A DNA stretch of 64,000 nucleotides from Pseudogymnoascus destructans. Lineage: Eukaryota > Ascomycota > Leotiomycetes > Thelebolales > Thelebolaceae. The notes under the pieces were generated by a model, which ran no database searches, was not told where the DNA came from, and worked only from the letters and a program-made list of their open reading frames with translations. The DNA is taken from the NCBI RefSeq assembly GCF_001641265.1, contig NW_020167520.1:806001-870000 (forward strand). Reading direction: 5' to 3'. This document shows positions 10,934-22,017 of the stretch, in pieces (the first letter of the stretch is position 1; every line of letters begins with the position of its first letter). The position numbers and the translations under genes are program-made.

Positions 10934-12512
10934 CTACTTCTTCTCAGCCAAATCCAGCAGTCCCTGCAAATTAATACTCTTCGGCCTCTCAATCGGCAAC
11001 CCCAGCGCCCTATCCCACACCAACTGCGCCAACGGCCCCAGCCCCCTACTAACCCCAAACGTCGCCGTATAATACAGCGTCTCATGGAACCCGTAGTGGT
11101 GGAACAGCACCCCCGAGCTGCTATCCACATTCGGGAACGGATTCTTCGTCTTCCCGTGCTCCATCAGCACGCCGGGCGCGACCTCGCTGTTCATTTTCAC
11201 CAACTGGAAGAGGGGGGAGGCGGCGATGGAGGGGCGGCTGGAGGCGTAGGTCATGAGGGCGTCGAAGCGCGGGTCGGGCTTGCGCAGGACGGCGTGGCCG
11301 TAGCCGGGGACCACGCGGCCGCTGTTGAGGGTGGACCAGAGGTAGTCTTTTACGTTGGCGGGGGTGGGGGTGGCGCCGATGTGCTCTTGCATTTGGAGGA
11401 CCCAGCGGAGGACTTCTTGGGCGGCGAGGCTGGGGGGGTGTTAGTGGGTGGGGGGGATAAGGTCAAGGGTGTGAAATGTTGAGAGGAGGTGGGGGTGGGG
11501 GAGAAGAGGGGGGAGGGGAGGACGAACCCGTGAAGTGGTCCAGCGAGACCCTGGAGTCCAGCGGAGTAGGAAAGAAAGGGGTCGCTCAGCGCGGAGCCAA
11601 CCAAGTGAGTGGCGTGTGCCGAGACGTTTCCACCCTCGTGGTCACCGTGCAGGGCAAGGTACAAACGGAGAAGATCCTGGAAATCCTCGTGCTTCTCCCC
11701 ACCACGTCCCAGCATAGCAGCGAAGTTGTACGACCAATCCTGCGCGGTGTCGATCTCGGCCGGCAGCGCGCCGCCGCCGTTATACGCGTTCTGGTAGATC
11801 TTAGCCGCGATGGTAGGCAGCTTGGCGAGCAGCGAGATGGAGTCGTCGAAGGTAGGCTCCCAGTAGTCGGCCTTGTTGATGCCGGCCTCGTACGCCTTGG
11901 CGAAGGACGAGGTGTGGTTCAGCGCCGACACAGCGATGGCGAACTGCGTCATGGGGTGCAGGTCCTTTGGGAGGGAGTCGAGGAGGGCGTTGACGAAGTT
12001 GGGTAGTTGGCCCTGCTCGGCGAGCTCGCGGGAGAACTGGCGCGTCTGCCCGACGGTCGGGACTTCGCCGGTGAGGAGGAGCCAGAACATGGCTTCGGGG
12101 AGCATTTCGGTGCCGGAGGTGCCCTTGGGGAGCTCAGCCTGGCACTCCTTGATGGTGCGGCCGTGGAAGCGGATGCCCTCGTTGGCGTCGAGGACGGAGC
12201 CCTCCCAGACCATGGCTTTGAGGCCGCGCATGCCGCCGAGGGTGTTCTCAATCTTGACCTCGCCGATGACTTTGTCGCTGTGGGCTTTAACTTTCTTGAG
12301 GAGCTCGCGCTTGGCGGGGATGACGGCCTTCATGGTGTCTTTCAGGCTGGGTTCCGAGGAGCTGGCATAGCTGCGGGTGGCATTGATGAGGATTGGGCGG
12401 AGGGTGGAGGGCTGTGGGGTGTTAGGAATTGATCGGGGAGGAAGAATTGAGGGCGTGGACTTACGCGCAGAGCCCTGAAGGCCCTCGTCGTGGTTCTCGC
12501 GTTCATGGCCAT
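10934..12512 (-). CDS. mcsA: Mitochondrial 2-methylcitrate synthase
   Basis: Three exons, 12465-12512, 11528-12411 and 10934-11429, give 475 residues with all phases matching. The introns use GTAAGT/CACAG and GTTCGT/CCCAG. The N-terminus (MAMNARTTTRAFRALR) is an Arg-rich mitochondrial presequence. Citrate-synthase-fold hallmarks are present: GGMRGLKAMVWEGSVLD, HGDHEGGNVSAHATHLVGSA, GLAGPLHGLAAQEVLRW (catalytic His), RVVPGYGHAVLRKPDPR and the catalytic Asp segment FPNVDSSSGVLF. The text resembles fungal methylcitrate synthases more than ordinary mitochondrial citrate synthase (for example TFDDSISLLAKLP and QDWSYNFAAMLG). This enzyme condenses propionyl-CoA with oxaloacetate. Its divergent neighbour encodes the last enzyme of the same cycle, which strengthens the call. 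Plain citrate synthase is the alternative. Confidence 0.88.
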
Positions 12513-13097
12513 TGTGATGTATGGTATGGATGTGGTGAAAGCGGGGAGAGCGGGGAGTTGTTGCGATAAGAAGAGCTCGTCTACGACGATATCCGTGAAG
12601 GCGACCGGGGTATATGAAGCTTCAAAGGAGGATATAATCGATAGATAAACAATATTTATAGGGAGATGTAAGAGCTAAAAATCGGGGATTGTGACTTTTG
12701 TTGCGTGCGTGGATTGGCGGTGATGGTTGTTGGTGTGGTGGTTATGCCGAAACATGCCGAGGGAAGGCTGTCAATGGATAGACGATGCGACGGTGTCTAA
12801 CCGGCAATCGCCCGCAGTTAGCCATGGATAACATAATTTGCTTGGACTGCATGTGGCAACTGCTAACTCTGACTGACTAACTCAGCGATCTACTGGCCGA
12901 ACTTCGCTGTGAGGATCTCGAGAATATCTTTATCCTCATCCTTATGACCGAGTTCTTGTATATTATTTGTTATATACGCAGATAGAGAGCATACATACCA
13001 AGAAATAGTCGACATTCCACCACACCTGCGAGCTCACCACCTCCTCCGCACAGCTGTGCGAAAACCACCACCGCCACCAACCCCCATTACCTTCACC
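12513..13097. promoter_or_regulatory. Bidirectional promoter of the methylcitrate gene pair
   Basis: 585 bp separate the two start codons. No annotated gene lies between them, so both promoters must sit here or overlap. No individual regulator site could be named with confidence. Confidence 0.6.
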
Positions 13098-14961
13098 ATG
13101 CTCCGCAGGATAGCTTCGACGCTCCCTCGCAAAGCCCCAGCAACACTCACCGGCGCCCTCTCACAACCCCGGACCCGCCTCCTCTCGTCCGCCGTCCCCA
13201 GGATGGCAGCCCTCAAGCCCGCCAGCCCACCCATATCCGCACAGCTGCCCTCCGACGGCTTCCAGCTGCTGCCCGAGAGCGAGAAGGCCGGCGCGGCAGA
13301 GGACGCGCTGTACGACCAGCAGATCAAGGATGTCGAGGCGTGGTGGGCGACCCCGCGATACGATGGCATCAAGAGGCCTTACACGGCTGCGGACATCGTC
13401 TCGAAGCGCGGCAGCCAGCTGCAGTCATACCCCAGCTCCGTCATGGCGAGGAAGCTGTTCAACCTCATCAAGGAGCGCGAGGCGGCAGGAGAGCCAATTC
13501 ACACAAGTACGTACTACCATTACACACCCTACGAGTCTACAAGAATGAGACAGTGCTGACAAAACTACAGTGGGAGCAATTGACCCCGTCCAAATGACCC
13601 AACAAGCACCCAACCAAGAAGTCCTCTACGTCTCCGGCTGGGCCTGCTCCGCCGTCCTCACCACCACCAACGAAGTCTCCCCAGACTTCGGCGACTACCC
13701 CTACAACACCGTCCCGAACCAAGTCCAGCGCCTCGCGAAAGCACAATCCATGCACGACAGGAAACAATGGGACGCCCGCCGCAAGCTGACCTCCGAGCAG
13801 CGCGTCAAGACCCCCTACACCGATTTCATGCGCCCCATCATCGCAGACGGTGATACCGGTCACGGCGGCCTCTCCACGGTCCTCAAGATCGCCAAGCTCT
13901 TCGCCGAGAATGGCGCCGCAGGTGTACACTTCGAGGACCAGCTCCACGGCGGCAAGAAGTGCGGCCACTTGGCCGGCAAGGTCCTCGTCCCCGTCGGCGA
14001 GCACATCAACCGCCTCGTCGCCGCGCGCTTCCAGTGGGACGTCATGGGCTCCGAGAACCTCGTCATCGCGCGCACTGACTCCGAGAGCGGCAAGCTCATC
14101 AGCAGCGCCATCGACGTCCGCGACCACGAGTTCATTCTCGGTGTCGCCGACCCAGCCATCAAGTCCCTCGCCGAGACCCTCCAAGCCATGGAGCAGTCCG
14201 GCGCCAAGGGCTCCGAAATCGATGCCTTCGAAGCCGACTGGGTCAAGAACACCAAGCTCGTCTCCTTCGACGAGGCCGCCGTCCAAGCCTTCCAGGCCCG
14301 CGGCGTGCCCCAATCAGACATCGACGCCTACCTCGCGCACACGGCCGCGAACCGCGACCTCTCTGTCACCAAGCGCAACGAGTACGCGCAGCGTTTCACC
14401 GACTCGCCCATCTTCTTCTCGTGGGACGTGCCGCGCACACGCGAGGGCTACTACCACTACCGCGCCGGGATGACGGCGGCGACCAAGCGCGCCATCGAGT
14501 ACGCGCCGTACGCCGATCTGCTCTGGGTCGAGACGGGCGACCCGGTCGTCAAGGACGCGGCGCGGTTCGCGGGTGAGATCCGCGACCGCCATCCGGGCAA
14601 GGGACTCGTGTATAACTTGTCGCCGTCGTTTAACTGGAGCGGGCACGGATTCACGGATGAGACGCTCAAGTCGTTTATCTGGGACATTGCGAAGCATGGG
14701 TTTGTGCTGCAGCTGATTTCGCTGGCGGGGATCCACTCCACGGCTACGATTACGACGGAGCTGTCGAGGAAATTCAAGGATGAGGGCATGTTGGCTTATG
14801 TCAACCTGATTCAGCGCCCGGAGAAGGAGTTGGGAGTTGATGTGCTGACGCACCAGAAGTGGAGCGGGGCGAGCTACATCGACGGTATCCTCGGCGCCAT
14901 CCAGAGCGGCAGCAGCAGCAGCAAGAGTATGGGAGAGGGAAATACTGAGGGGCAGTTTTAG
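13098..14961 (+). CDS. mclA: Mitochondrial 2-methylisocitrate lyase
   Basis: Two exons, 13098-13506 and 13571-14961 (GTACGT donor, CTACAG acceptor), give 599 residues. The N-terminus is an Arg/Ser/Leu-rich presequence (MLRRIASTLPRKAP) that the glyoxysomal isocitrate lyase would lack, and the C-terminus has no peroxisomal targeting tripeptide. The isocitrate lyase family signature KKCGHL is at about 13951-13968, preceded by PIIADGDTGHGG and GVHFEDQ. WACSAVLTTTNE, YVSGW and LWVETGDP are further family motifs. The enzyme splits 2-methylisocitrate to pyruvate and succinate, the final step of propionyl-CoA breakdown. Presequence plus linkage to methylcitrate synthase favour this over ordinary isocitrate lyase, which remains the alternative. 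Confidence 0.87.
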
Positions 14962-15747
14962 AGTAAAGGGTCCGGAAGGGCTTGCAGGTGGGGAAGGGGG
15001 GCCAGGGATAATTGTACATAGAGCGAAGATAAGCCACAGAGAGCCGTATTCCGAGAAAAAACAAAACAGAAAGGCCACAGCAAAAAATAGAAGTAGCAAG
15101 CCATAGTGCCAAGCTGGAGCGATGGCACTTAAACCCTCACGTGGAAGGCCCGAAGCAAGTTGATCAGTGAACGTCGTCCCGCCTATCCGCCGCCACGGCG
15201 TGCCAACCATTCGGCGTGGGCGCCATCAACCCCAAACTCTAACTCCGACCTAATCCCCAAGCCCCCCCTTCCCTCCACCTCCACAACCCCCAGAATCCAG
15301 CTGCCGCGATAGGCACTACCACGGCACACAAAGGCAGGAATTTCCCAGGATCGCCGAGTGGGCCACGCGGACCTTTATATAAAGTGCGGACGGGCTGGCG
15401 TCGCAGCCCGTCAAATCTGTCGCTGCCGGTTAATCTCTGCATCCCCGCCACCCCGCAATATAATAGATTGGAAACATCACCGGGGGGCGTGCCTGTGCCC
15501 CCAAACCTAAATATTTCCACCAGTGCCGCCGCGCCGCTGCTAGACGACGGATGGGCCATGAGGTCTGTGGGCGACTAACGGGAGAGGGAGGGTATCGGCG
15601 CTGCGGCGCGGTGGAGGGTTTGGCTCCGGGGAGGCGCCGTGGCGTGGGATATATAAGAAGAGCGTAGGCCAGGGGGGGGATGCGGGTTGGAAGGAGATCT
15701 CGATCGTCGATCGCACCGCAATCCATATCACTCTTCAAGCCCTTCGT
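14962..15747. other. Intergenic, upstream of AA9 relic
   Basis: 3' flank of the lyase and promoter side of the AA9 relic. A TATA-like TATATAAG stands at about 15651-15658, roughly 90 bp before the AA9 start codon. Confidence 0.5.
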
Positions 15748-16589
15748 ATGCGTTTCCAGAAAACCTCCCTCGTGGCCGCCGCCTCCCTGGCCTCCACCGT
15801 CGCCGCCCACGGCTACGTCGATAAACTCGTCATCGGCGGGACCGAGTACACGGCATGTCTTCCCCCTCGCCCTATATATGTCCAGAAACTAACGCCGCTG
15901 GAAATAGGGATACCAGCCCTACTCAGACCCGTACTACCCAACCCCCCCGCCACGCATCGTGCGCGCCGTCCCCGGCAACGGGCCCGTCCAGGACCTGACT
16001 AGCATCGACATCCAGTGCAATGGGTATTCCGAGGGCGGCGCCGTCGGGTCGAAGCCAGCGCCGCTTGGCGGTCCGGTAGCTGCAGATTCAGAAGTCAGCC
16101 TTAACTGGACGTTGTGGCCAGATTCCCATGGTGAGCGAGCCCTTACCTTGCTGTCCTTTTGAGGGCGAGCCCCGTCCGTGTCTGTCGTGCTTTGATGAAA
16201 TCGTGACGTGTGGGCACTAGGAGTTTGTGTGTGGGGTACTGGGACCGACGATTACATATATGGCACTCTGTGAAGGCGAATGCACGACCTGGCAGCCTGG
16301 GACTGCGGACTGCGTGAGTTTCACATCAGATCATAATGTCTTCCAGCGCGACTAACAAGCCACAGGGCCGTCTGGTTCAAGGTCGCAGAGATGGGCAGAG
16401 TTGGAACCAGCAACGTCTGGGGATCTGTACCTCTTACATCTTGGATACTATTCGTGAGCCATGAGACGACCGCCGAGCTCCAAGGTCGTATTCCCTGGCG
16501 CATACAAGGCGACTGACCCGGGAATCGTATACGATTCGTACAAGGCGCAGACATACACCATCCTCGGCTCAGCCTTGTTCACTTGCTAA
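15748..16589 (+). pseudogene. Decayed AA9 lytic polysaccharide monooxygenase
   Basis: Exon 1 (15748-15852) encodes a signal peptide ending AHGYV, which leaves the catalytic His as residue 1 of the mature enzyme. Exon 2 from 15908 continues YQPYSDPYYPTPPP, RIVRAVPGNGPVQDL, DIQCNGYSEGG and LNWTLWPDSH. Later pieces are GPTITYMALC and CTTWQPGTAD, AVWFKVAEMGRVGTSNVWGS (about 16370-16430), and the family C-terminus VVFPGAYKATDPGIVYD to the stop at 16587-16589. These pieces lie in different frames. The stretch between VSHETTA and VVFPGAYK, which in the family holds the second copper His and the Q-x-Y motif, is missing (roughly 50 residues). The first intron starts with GC (GCATGT) instead of GT. The gene cannot encode a working enzyme. 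Confidence 0.85.
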
Positions 16590-17240
16590 ATGCTGTTGGA
16601 GCTGAGGATGGGAGAGTTGGCGATGTGTGGGAGGTAGGCAGGAGGCAGGACGGCTTTGGATAGTGGAAGGGGGAACTGTGAATATCTGGCTATGATGAGG
16701 TTGTACATAGAACCGAGCTCTTTCCGTTCTTGATCATATTTTGAATGAAATGTTTCGCCCGAGGTTCAGCTCGAGTCTCCAAATCGTTCGATATTTCGCC
16801 ACCTAACAATCCACCCACGCTTCAATCCGGCTTCAGCTGGCGGTGTGCGTTTGTGGACGGAACAGTCCAGACATGTCTTAATCCTGCGATGCGAGCGAGC
16901 CCAACAATATTCCAGCCTAATAATAGTGACTCGGTCTTACTCGTGTGGCACATTTTGACTTGTCAACACACCGTGTTACACACCGTGGGCAACATCGGAA
17001 GAGAGCCTCCCCGGCGCCTCGCACTAGAGGGTTTTAGCTGCTCGACCAACGATGTAATTAGCCATTACCTATTGTACTAATTTCCAAGCTGCCAAGTGAG
17101 GCAAAACCCCGATATAATGATCATGTGATGATGTTGAACACATAATTGGAGTTTGACGACTTGATTGAGTAAACTATGGGTGCGAAGCCCTATATATACT
17201 GTGCAGCGTACATCTAGGAACGTAGTTCCAACAGATGATA
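16590..17240. other. Intergenic, edge of AT-rich repeat block
   Basis: No gene was recognised. Composition drops toward AT from about 17100, and the first transposon border lies at 17241. Confidence 0.5.
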
Positions 17241-18007
17241 TAAGGATACCTGGCCAATAAGGATGTTTTGTCCGCCCTACGAGTACCGCTTTTTTGGTGC
17301 GGATTAAGGATAACCCTGTTCTTTAGGATATCCCTACGGATTTTGCAACCCTAGATCCCTGTCCCTACCTAATTATCCTTATAACTTAAGATGGCACCGA
17401 AAAGACAAGCTATTATAGATGCGCAAAGACGTAGTATTTGTCGTCGTCATGCTCAAACTAGGGAGATGCAGGCAGAGACAATAGCTCGGTTTGCAGCACA
17501 ACTAGGTGGGAGAATCCTCAGATCCATTTCCACAATGACCTCCTCCTCTTATACATATCTCAACAGCAACGATCGAAAGGATAATAAGCTAGACTCCTAA
17601 CGAAACTATCAGGGTGATTATCCTGATCTTGAAAACGCGTTATACCATTGGCATATACAGATGGAGAAGAAGAAAGCGGTTCTTACAGGCGATATCTTAA
17701 AAGCAAAAGCACATGAAATCTAGTCCCTGTTGCTGCAATATAGTTAACAAGAGCCTAAATGGTCAAACGGCTAGCTTAATCGATTTAAAAAGAGACACAA
17801 CATCAAGGAGTATAAGCTACATGGCGAAGGAGGATCTATAGACATCTACAATGAGGATGTAGTCAAACAGATGGACAATTTACGTGCTAAGTGCTCTAGC
17901 TACAACTTAAAAGATATATTTAACATAGATGAAACAGGACTCTTTTAGAAGCTACAGCCTAATCATTCTCTTGCAACCACTAGATAAGTAGAGGAAAGAA
18001 GAGCAAG

Positions 18008-18449
18008 TGTTACGATGGTCATAGAGGTCATGATGCCAGTCTAGGTAAAGTTGCCACGGTTCACCAAGGCATAGGGCGCCAGTTGGGTATTATGAATTAA
18101 ACTCAATCTAGAGAAGAAAGGAAAGAGAAGAGGAGCACTCGAGCAGTGGCTCAATCTATATACAGCTATGTTGTTGTGGAGTGAAGTCTCTTTAGCAAGA
18201 CCAGTTCTGAGAATTCACTCCACAACTGAAAACTTCGCTCCAACCCCGGAAAGCTCCCCACACCCCTGAACCCCCACTCGAGCTGCAAGGCGTACTTGAT
18301 ATCGTAACAAAAGTAAGCTAGATTGAATCTAAAGAGAGAAGAAGAAGAAAGGAAGGAACAAGGTGAGGCTATTCCTCATTATATGTAGCTGTGTGCTTAG
18401 CAATCCCTTATAACCTTAGTGGCTACTATAGCTGCCTGTTCCCATAGTT
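18008..18449. repeat. Solo LTR, family D, copy 2
   Basis: It starts TGTTACGATGG like copy 1 at 51067 and shares the blocks AAGCTAGATTGAATCTAAAG and the GAAGAAGAAG run. It carries about 220 bp in the middle that copy 1 lacks, so one is a deletion form. It interrupts the pogo-type transposase relic just after the first acid motif. The right border and target duplication are degraded. Confidence 0.55.
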
Positions 18450-18587
18450 GCTAAGTGGATGACAGAGGTCATATACGAGTGTTTCCTACAGTGGCTTAAT
18501 AATAAGATGCGTAGACAGAAGGTCATCTTACTCCTTGACAACTTTTTAGGCCATGAACTTAGCATATAAAAGATAGGAGGGCTAGAC

Positions 18588-19270
18588 TGTTATAGCTATG
18601 GTAACGTGACGTCAGTTACAGGGCTAGCTGTAAGGACACAGGGCACCCAGCTCACAGTAATAGCATATGAGAGTGCGAGTCGGAGGCTAAACGGATGCTA
18701 TCCTATAGGTCTACTACGAAGGATACAAAAAAAATGATGAGGAACCCCGTTGGGTCAATCCCCTTAAGTACCCGAACGGGTCCGACTCGGCTAACCGGCC
18801 CTAACTCTCCCCACGTGACCGTAACCCATCCGAATCAGATCCCTTCCATCACTGAGGGTGGAGGCAGGGCAGAGGCATCCTTACACTAGCGGAACTAGGC
18901 TTGGTAACGTGACCTAGGAAGTCATAGGGCTAGCAGGGCTAGGCTGTAGCGTGACTAACAAAGAAGTCACGGGGCTAGTGGGGCTAGGCTGCAGCCTTAC
19001 CAAGCTAGTCGATTGTTGCAGAAACTAGTGGATATTGGATAGTTGAGCTATCCATCAACTATCTGGATTACCCATAAGGCACGACGCCACTATATAAGTA
19101 GATAGTATTCCCTTAGATAGGAGCTTCATGCTCAACTCAATATAGTATTCTTTACAATACTGTAACATGTTACTTGGAAAGCCTTTGTGTTTAATCCCCT
19201 GCCTCCTCTGTCAAGTCAACCTTACACAAGAAACCTCTGTGTCTTCTATCGTTTAGAAGTCAGCGTTACA
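18588..19270. repeat. Solo LTR, family A, copy 1, split by an LTR B
   Basis: It runs TGTTATAGC to GCGTTACA and is flanked by the perfect 5-bp target duplication TAGAC (18583-18587 and 19271-19275). Removing the nested LTR B leaves about 421 bp. It contains a TATA-like ACTATATAAG at about 19090. It interrupts the pogo-type relic between the LLLDNFLGHEL and QPLDQG motifs. Confidence 0.88.
18629..18885. repeat. Solo LTR, family B, copy 1
   Basis: 257 bp, TGTAAGGACA to CATCCTTACA (8-bp perfect inverted ends), with perfect target duplication CTAGC at 18624-18628 and 18886-18890. It sits inside LTR A copy 1, so it is the younger of the two here. Confidence 0.9.
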
Positions 19271-19791
19271 TAGACAGCCTTGAAAATGTCAAGATTTAAT
19301 GGCTTCTGCCAAATACTACCTCTTACTAGCAGCCTCTAGATCAAGGGATAATCGTGTCCTTTAAACTCCATTATCAACAACAATGGGTTGATTATATCCT
19401 ATAAATTCTCTAGACTAATAAAAATCTAAATAAGACTGTTAACCTCCTTAAAGCAATATAGTAGACTCGAATTACATAGAACGATTTACTAATACAAACA
19501 ATCCAACGCTGCTTCATTAAGTTAACAGTAGTTAAGAAACCAGTTGAGATTAAGGTTAGAGAGGCTGATGAAATCACCAATTAAGAGGCCCTTTAAGCTT
19601 AAATGGCATAGATACCAGAGGTTCAAGATCTATTAACAATCGAAGAATTTGTTAACCCTCCTGCTAAAGAGATCAATGATCTAGACAACAATGTAATAGA
19701 GGCAATTATCGAAACTTACAGTTGAGATAAAGAAGATGATATAGGAGAGGAGGGAGACGAAGGGATAGAGCTTCCTATCTCTATATCTAAG

Positions 19792-20086
19792 TGTTATGGC
19801 TAAGTGCTAGTGCTATGGCTAGCGCTTACGGCTGCAACCTCACGTGATGAATAACGACATTATGTTATCCATGTTATCCACGGATATCCCTTTGGCACAA
19901 CGCCACTATATAAGTAGATAGAATTTCCTTAGATAGGAGCTTCGTGCTTAACTTAATATAGTATTCTTTACAATACTGTAACGTGTTACTTGGAAAGCCT
20001 TTGTGTTTAATCCCCTGCCTCCTCTGTCAAGTCAACCTTACGCAAGAAACCTCTGTGTCTTCTATCATTCAGAAGTCAGTGTTACA
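19792..20086. repeat. Solo LTR, family A' (variant), copy 1
   Basis: 295 bp, TGTTATGGC to GTGTTACA, with perfect target duplication CTAAG at 19787-19791 and 20087-20091. The last about 190 bp match family A (from GACGCCACTATATAAG-like to the end), but the first about 100 bp are unrelated to A and match the copy at 52272-52579. Confidence 0.88.
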
Positions 20087-20439
20087 CTAAGGCTATTTGT
20101 GCTCTTAAGACTCTATAACAATTTGAGATAGCTAGGGAGGACAGATCACACAATATTAAGGTGTTAGATAGTCTTAGAAGAGAGCTTTTGATGTTAAAAG
20201 TCTCAAAAAAGAAACAGAGGACTCTACATAACTTTTTTGTATGTAAATAGAACAATATTTGTGAAAATACATCTTGAAACTTATGACCCCTAATATAAGG
20301 ATACCTTGGTTTATCCTTATTTTATTGTGGCCCTAATGGTATCCTTATATTAGGGTTTTACTATACGACTAATGTAGTAATATCAGAATACAACGCTGCC
20401 CCTAAGGCTGCATTTAAGGCCATAGATAGATAGATATAT

Positions 20440-20960
20440 ATATATTAGAATATTAGAATTAAGATACCAACTCATAGGCAGCAGGTGATAATCACAGCTG
20501 CTACAGCTGCCCTCATATAGGGCTTCATTAATGGAACATTTTAGGAATTCTGTCAACTAGCTAGAAGCAACGAAGCCTAGCGTGCCATTTATAATGGCCA
20601 CAAACGTTAGCATGGCTACTAATGGCAAGCTATCGTAATGCTGATGGGCTTGCTTCATTGCTTTGTAGGCCCTTCCTTAGTACTGTAAATGACTAGATAA
20701 TGTAGCTTAAGTCTAGTTGCGAAGAGAGACTTAAGCTTATTAATGCACAATAGGTATTATAAGCCGATTTTCGCACAGAAGAGGCTAATGACACCTACCT
20801 CCTAATAAACGGGCATTTAATCGCTCACTATCATCTGAAGGATAGCTGTTAAGAACTACTTTAGCTAAACTTAACAGCTATTCTTATATACAGCCTTTAG
20901 TAAAGGACTATAGTTAGGAAGTCAACTAGTTGCTATATACTTTATAGTTGCTATTCTACT
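20440..20960 (+). pseudogene. PIF/Harbinger-type transposase relic
   Basis: One frame reads YNGHKR-HGY-WQAIVMLMGLLHCFVGPS followed by MTR and SLVAKRDLS, with stops at positions expected to be Gln or Trp codons. This matches the H(K/R)-x-HGYKWQAIV...GPF...NDW block of DDE_Tnp_4 (Harbinger) transposases. Ends and TIRs were not identified. The heavy RIP-type decay makes it non-functional. Confidence 0.55.
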
Positions 20961-22017
20961 TAAAAATTCATGATTTTAGGTGTAAAATAGGGTGCGTTAC
21001 TCGCTTGTGTACATCACTTGCATATGAAATACATTAACTATAGTGATGGTAATTTAATATCATAGCACTTAAAAGTAGACCTGCTATTAATTAAGGTGTA
21101 TTTATGTATTAAAACTATATAGCTATATACTCAATCTACCCCCCCGCTTCTTCTTTAAATACGTAGAGTGTTTTAGTGCTTTCGAGGTTAGTGTAACAAA
21201 TAAGAGGAGGAGGATCGTGGTAGAGGAAGGGAAGAGGCATAAGAGAAGGGGGGTTGATCATCATCATCGTCATTGAGAATAGTAATGGCATCATTAGCTT
21301 CACTAACTCCTAGGCCTAGAGAGCTAGTATGCAGTTCTAAGATGATGGTAAAGGTAGGTTAATAACCTACTTCTCTTTTATTATAGTAAGGAGTGAAGCA
21401 TAGGCATGAACGCTTGCCTCTATCTTTGTTCTAATGGCACCTTAGTGCTCTTTCTGCTCTTATATAACCTTTTCTTTAGCTTTAAGGACTTTAATCTAGC
21501 TGTCCTAGTATAACTGCTACTCTATCCTCCTATCTTGCTTGCTAGTTCTAAGCTTAGCTAGGTATTTCTAACAGGTAGCAATACTCTTTTAGAGCACCTA
21601 GCAAAGGCTACTATGTTCCTTGCTAGTCTCTGTCTACTAGTCTGTAGTAAAAGAATGTTGCTACTTCACTTGTCTAATATGTAGGTGATAACCACATATA
21701 GATTTTTAATAGTATTATATGCTCTTAGTTTAATAGCACTAGTTAACAACCCCTATTATCATCCTATATATCTACTACCCCCTCTATTAAGGCTATAGTA
21801 ATGTGACATCATGGTTATAGGGCTAGCGGGGCTAGGCTCTAGTAATGTGACTCATAAGTCACAAGGCTAGCAGGGCTAGGCTATAGCATGACCTGGCTAG
21901 TGGATTTAGGAAACTAGTAGATAGTTGGATAGTTGGAAAAAAACACAACTATTCCAACTATCTAACTATCCCTAACTATCTAAACTATCTACTTATATAG
22001 TGGCGTCATGCCTTACT
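20961..22017. other. AT-rich repeat relics, including a rearranged LTR A piece
   Basis: No frame stays open. 21789-22013 carries LTR A sequence: the 5' part is in + orientation and the TATATAGTGGCGTCATGCC part is in the opposite orientation, giving a fold-back around 21935-21965. 21350-21600 may be the reverse-strand remnant of a Lys/Arg-rich transposase tail, but this is weak. Confidence 0.4.

Larger units (their letters stand above)
17241..20347 (+). mobile_element. RIP-scarred pogo/Fot-type transposon with nested LTRs
   Basis: The ends are inverted (TAAGGATACC at 17241; GGTATCCTTA ending 20347) and flanked by TA at 17239-17240 and 20348-20349. The transposase relic reads + from 17391: an N-terminal CENP-B-type HTH region, then DYPDLENALYHWHIQMEKK, ILKAKAHEI and FKKRHNIKEY, the first acid motif NIDETGLF (about 17925), LLLDNFLGHEL (about 18530), and after the LTR insertions PNTTSY-QPLDQGIIVSF (about 19305-19360). 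The C-terminal Lys-rich tail ends about 20248. Many stops are TAG/TAA at sites expected to be CAG, CAA or TGG, the pattern left by RIP. Without the three nested LTRs the element would be about 1.7 kb, a normal size for the group. Confidence 0.75.

Noticed and set aside
10934..14961. Glyoxylate-cycle pair (citrate synthase plus isocitrate lyase)
   Set aside because: Both have mitochondrial presequences and the lyase lacks a peroxisomal signal; the methylcitrate reading fits better.
13537..15210. Long minus-strand frames over the methylisocitrate lyase
   Set aside because: Shadow frames opposite strongly biased codons; no domain.
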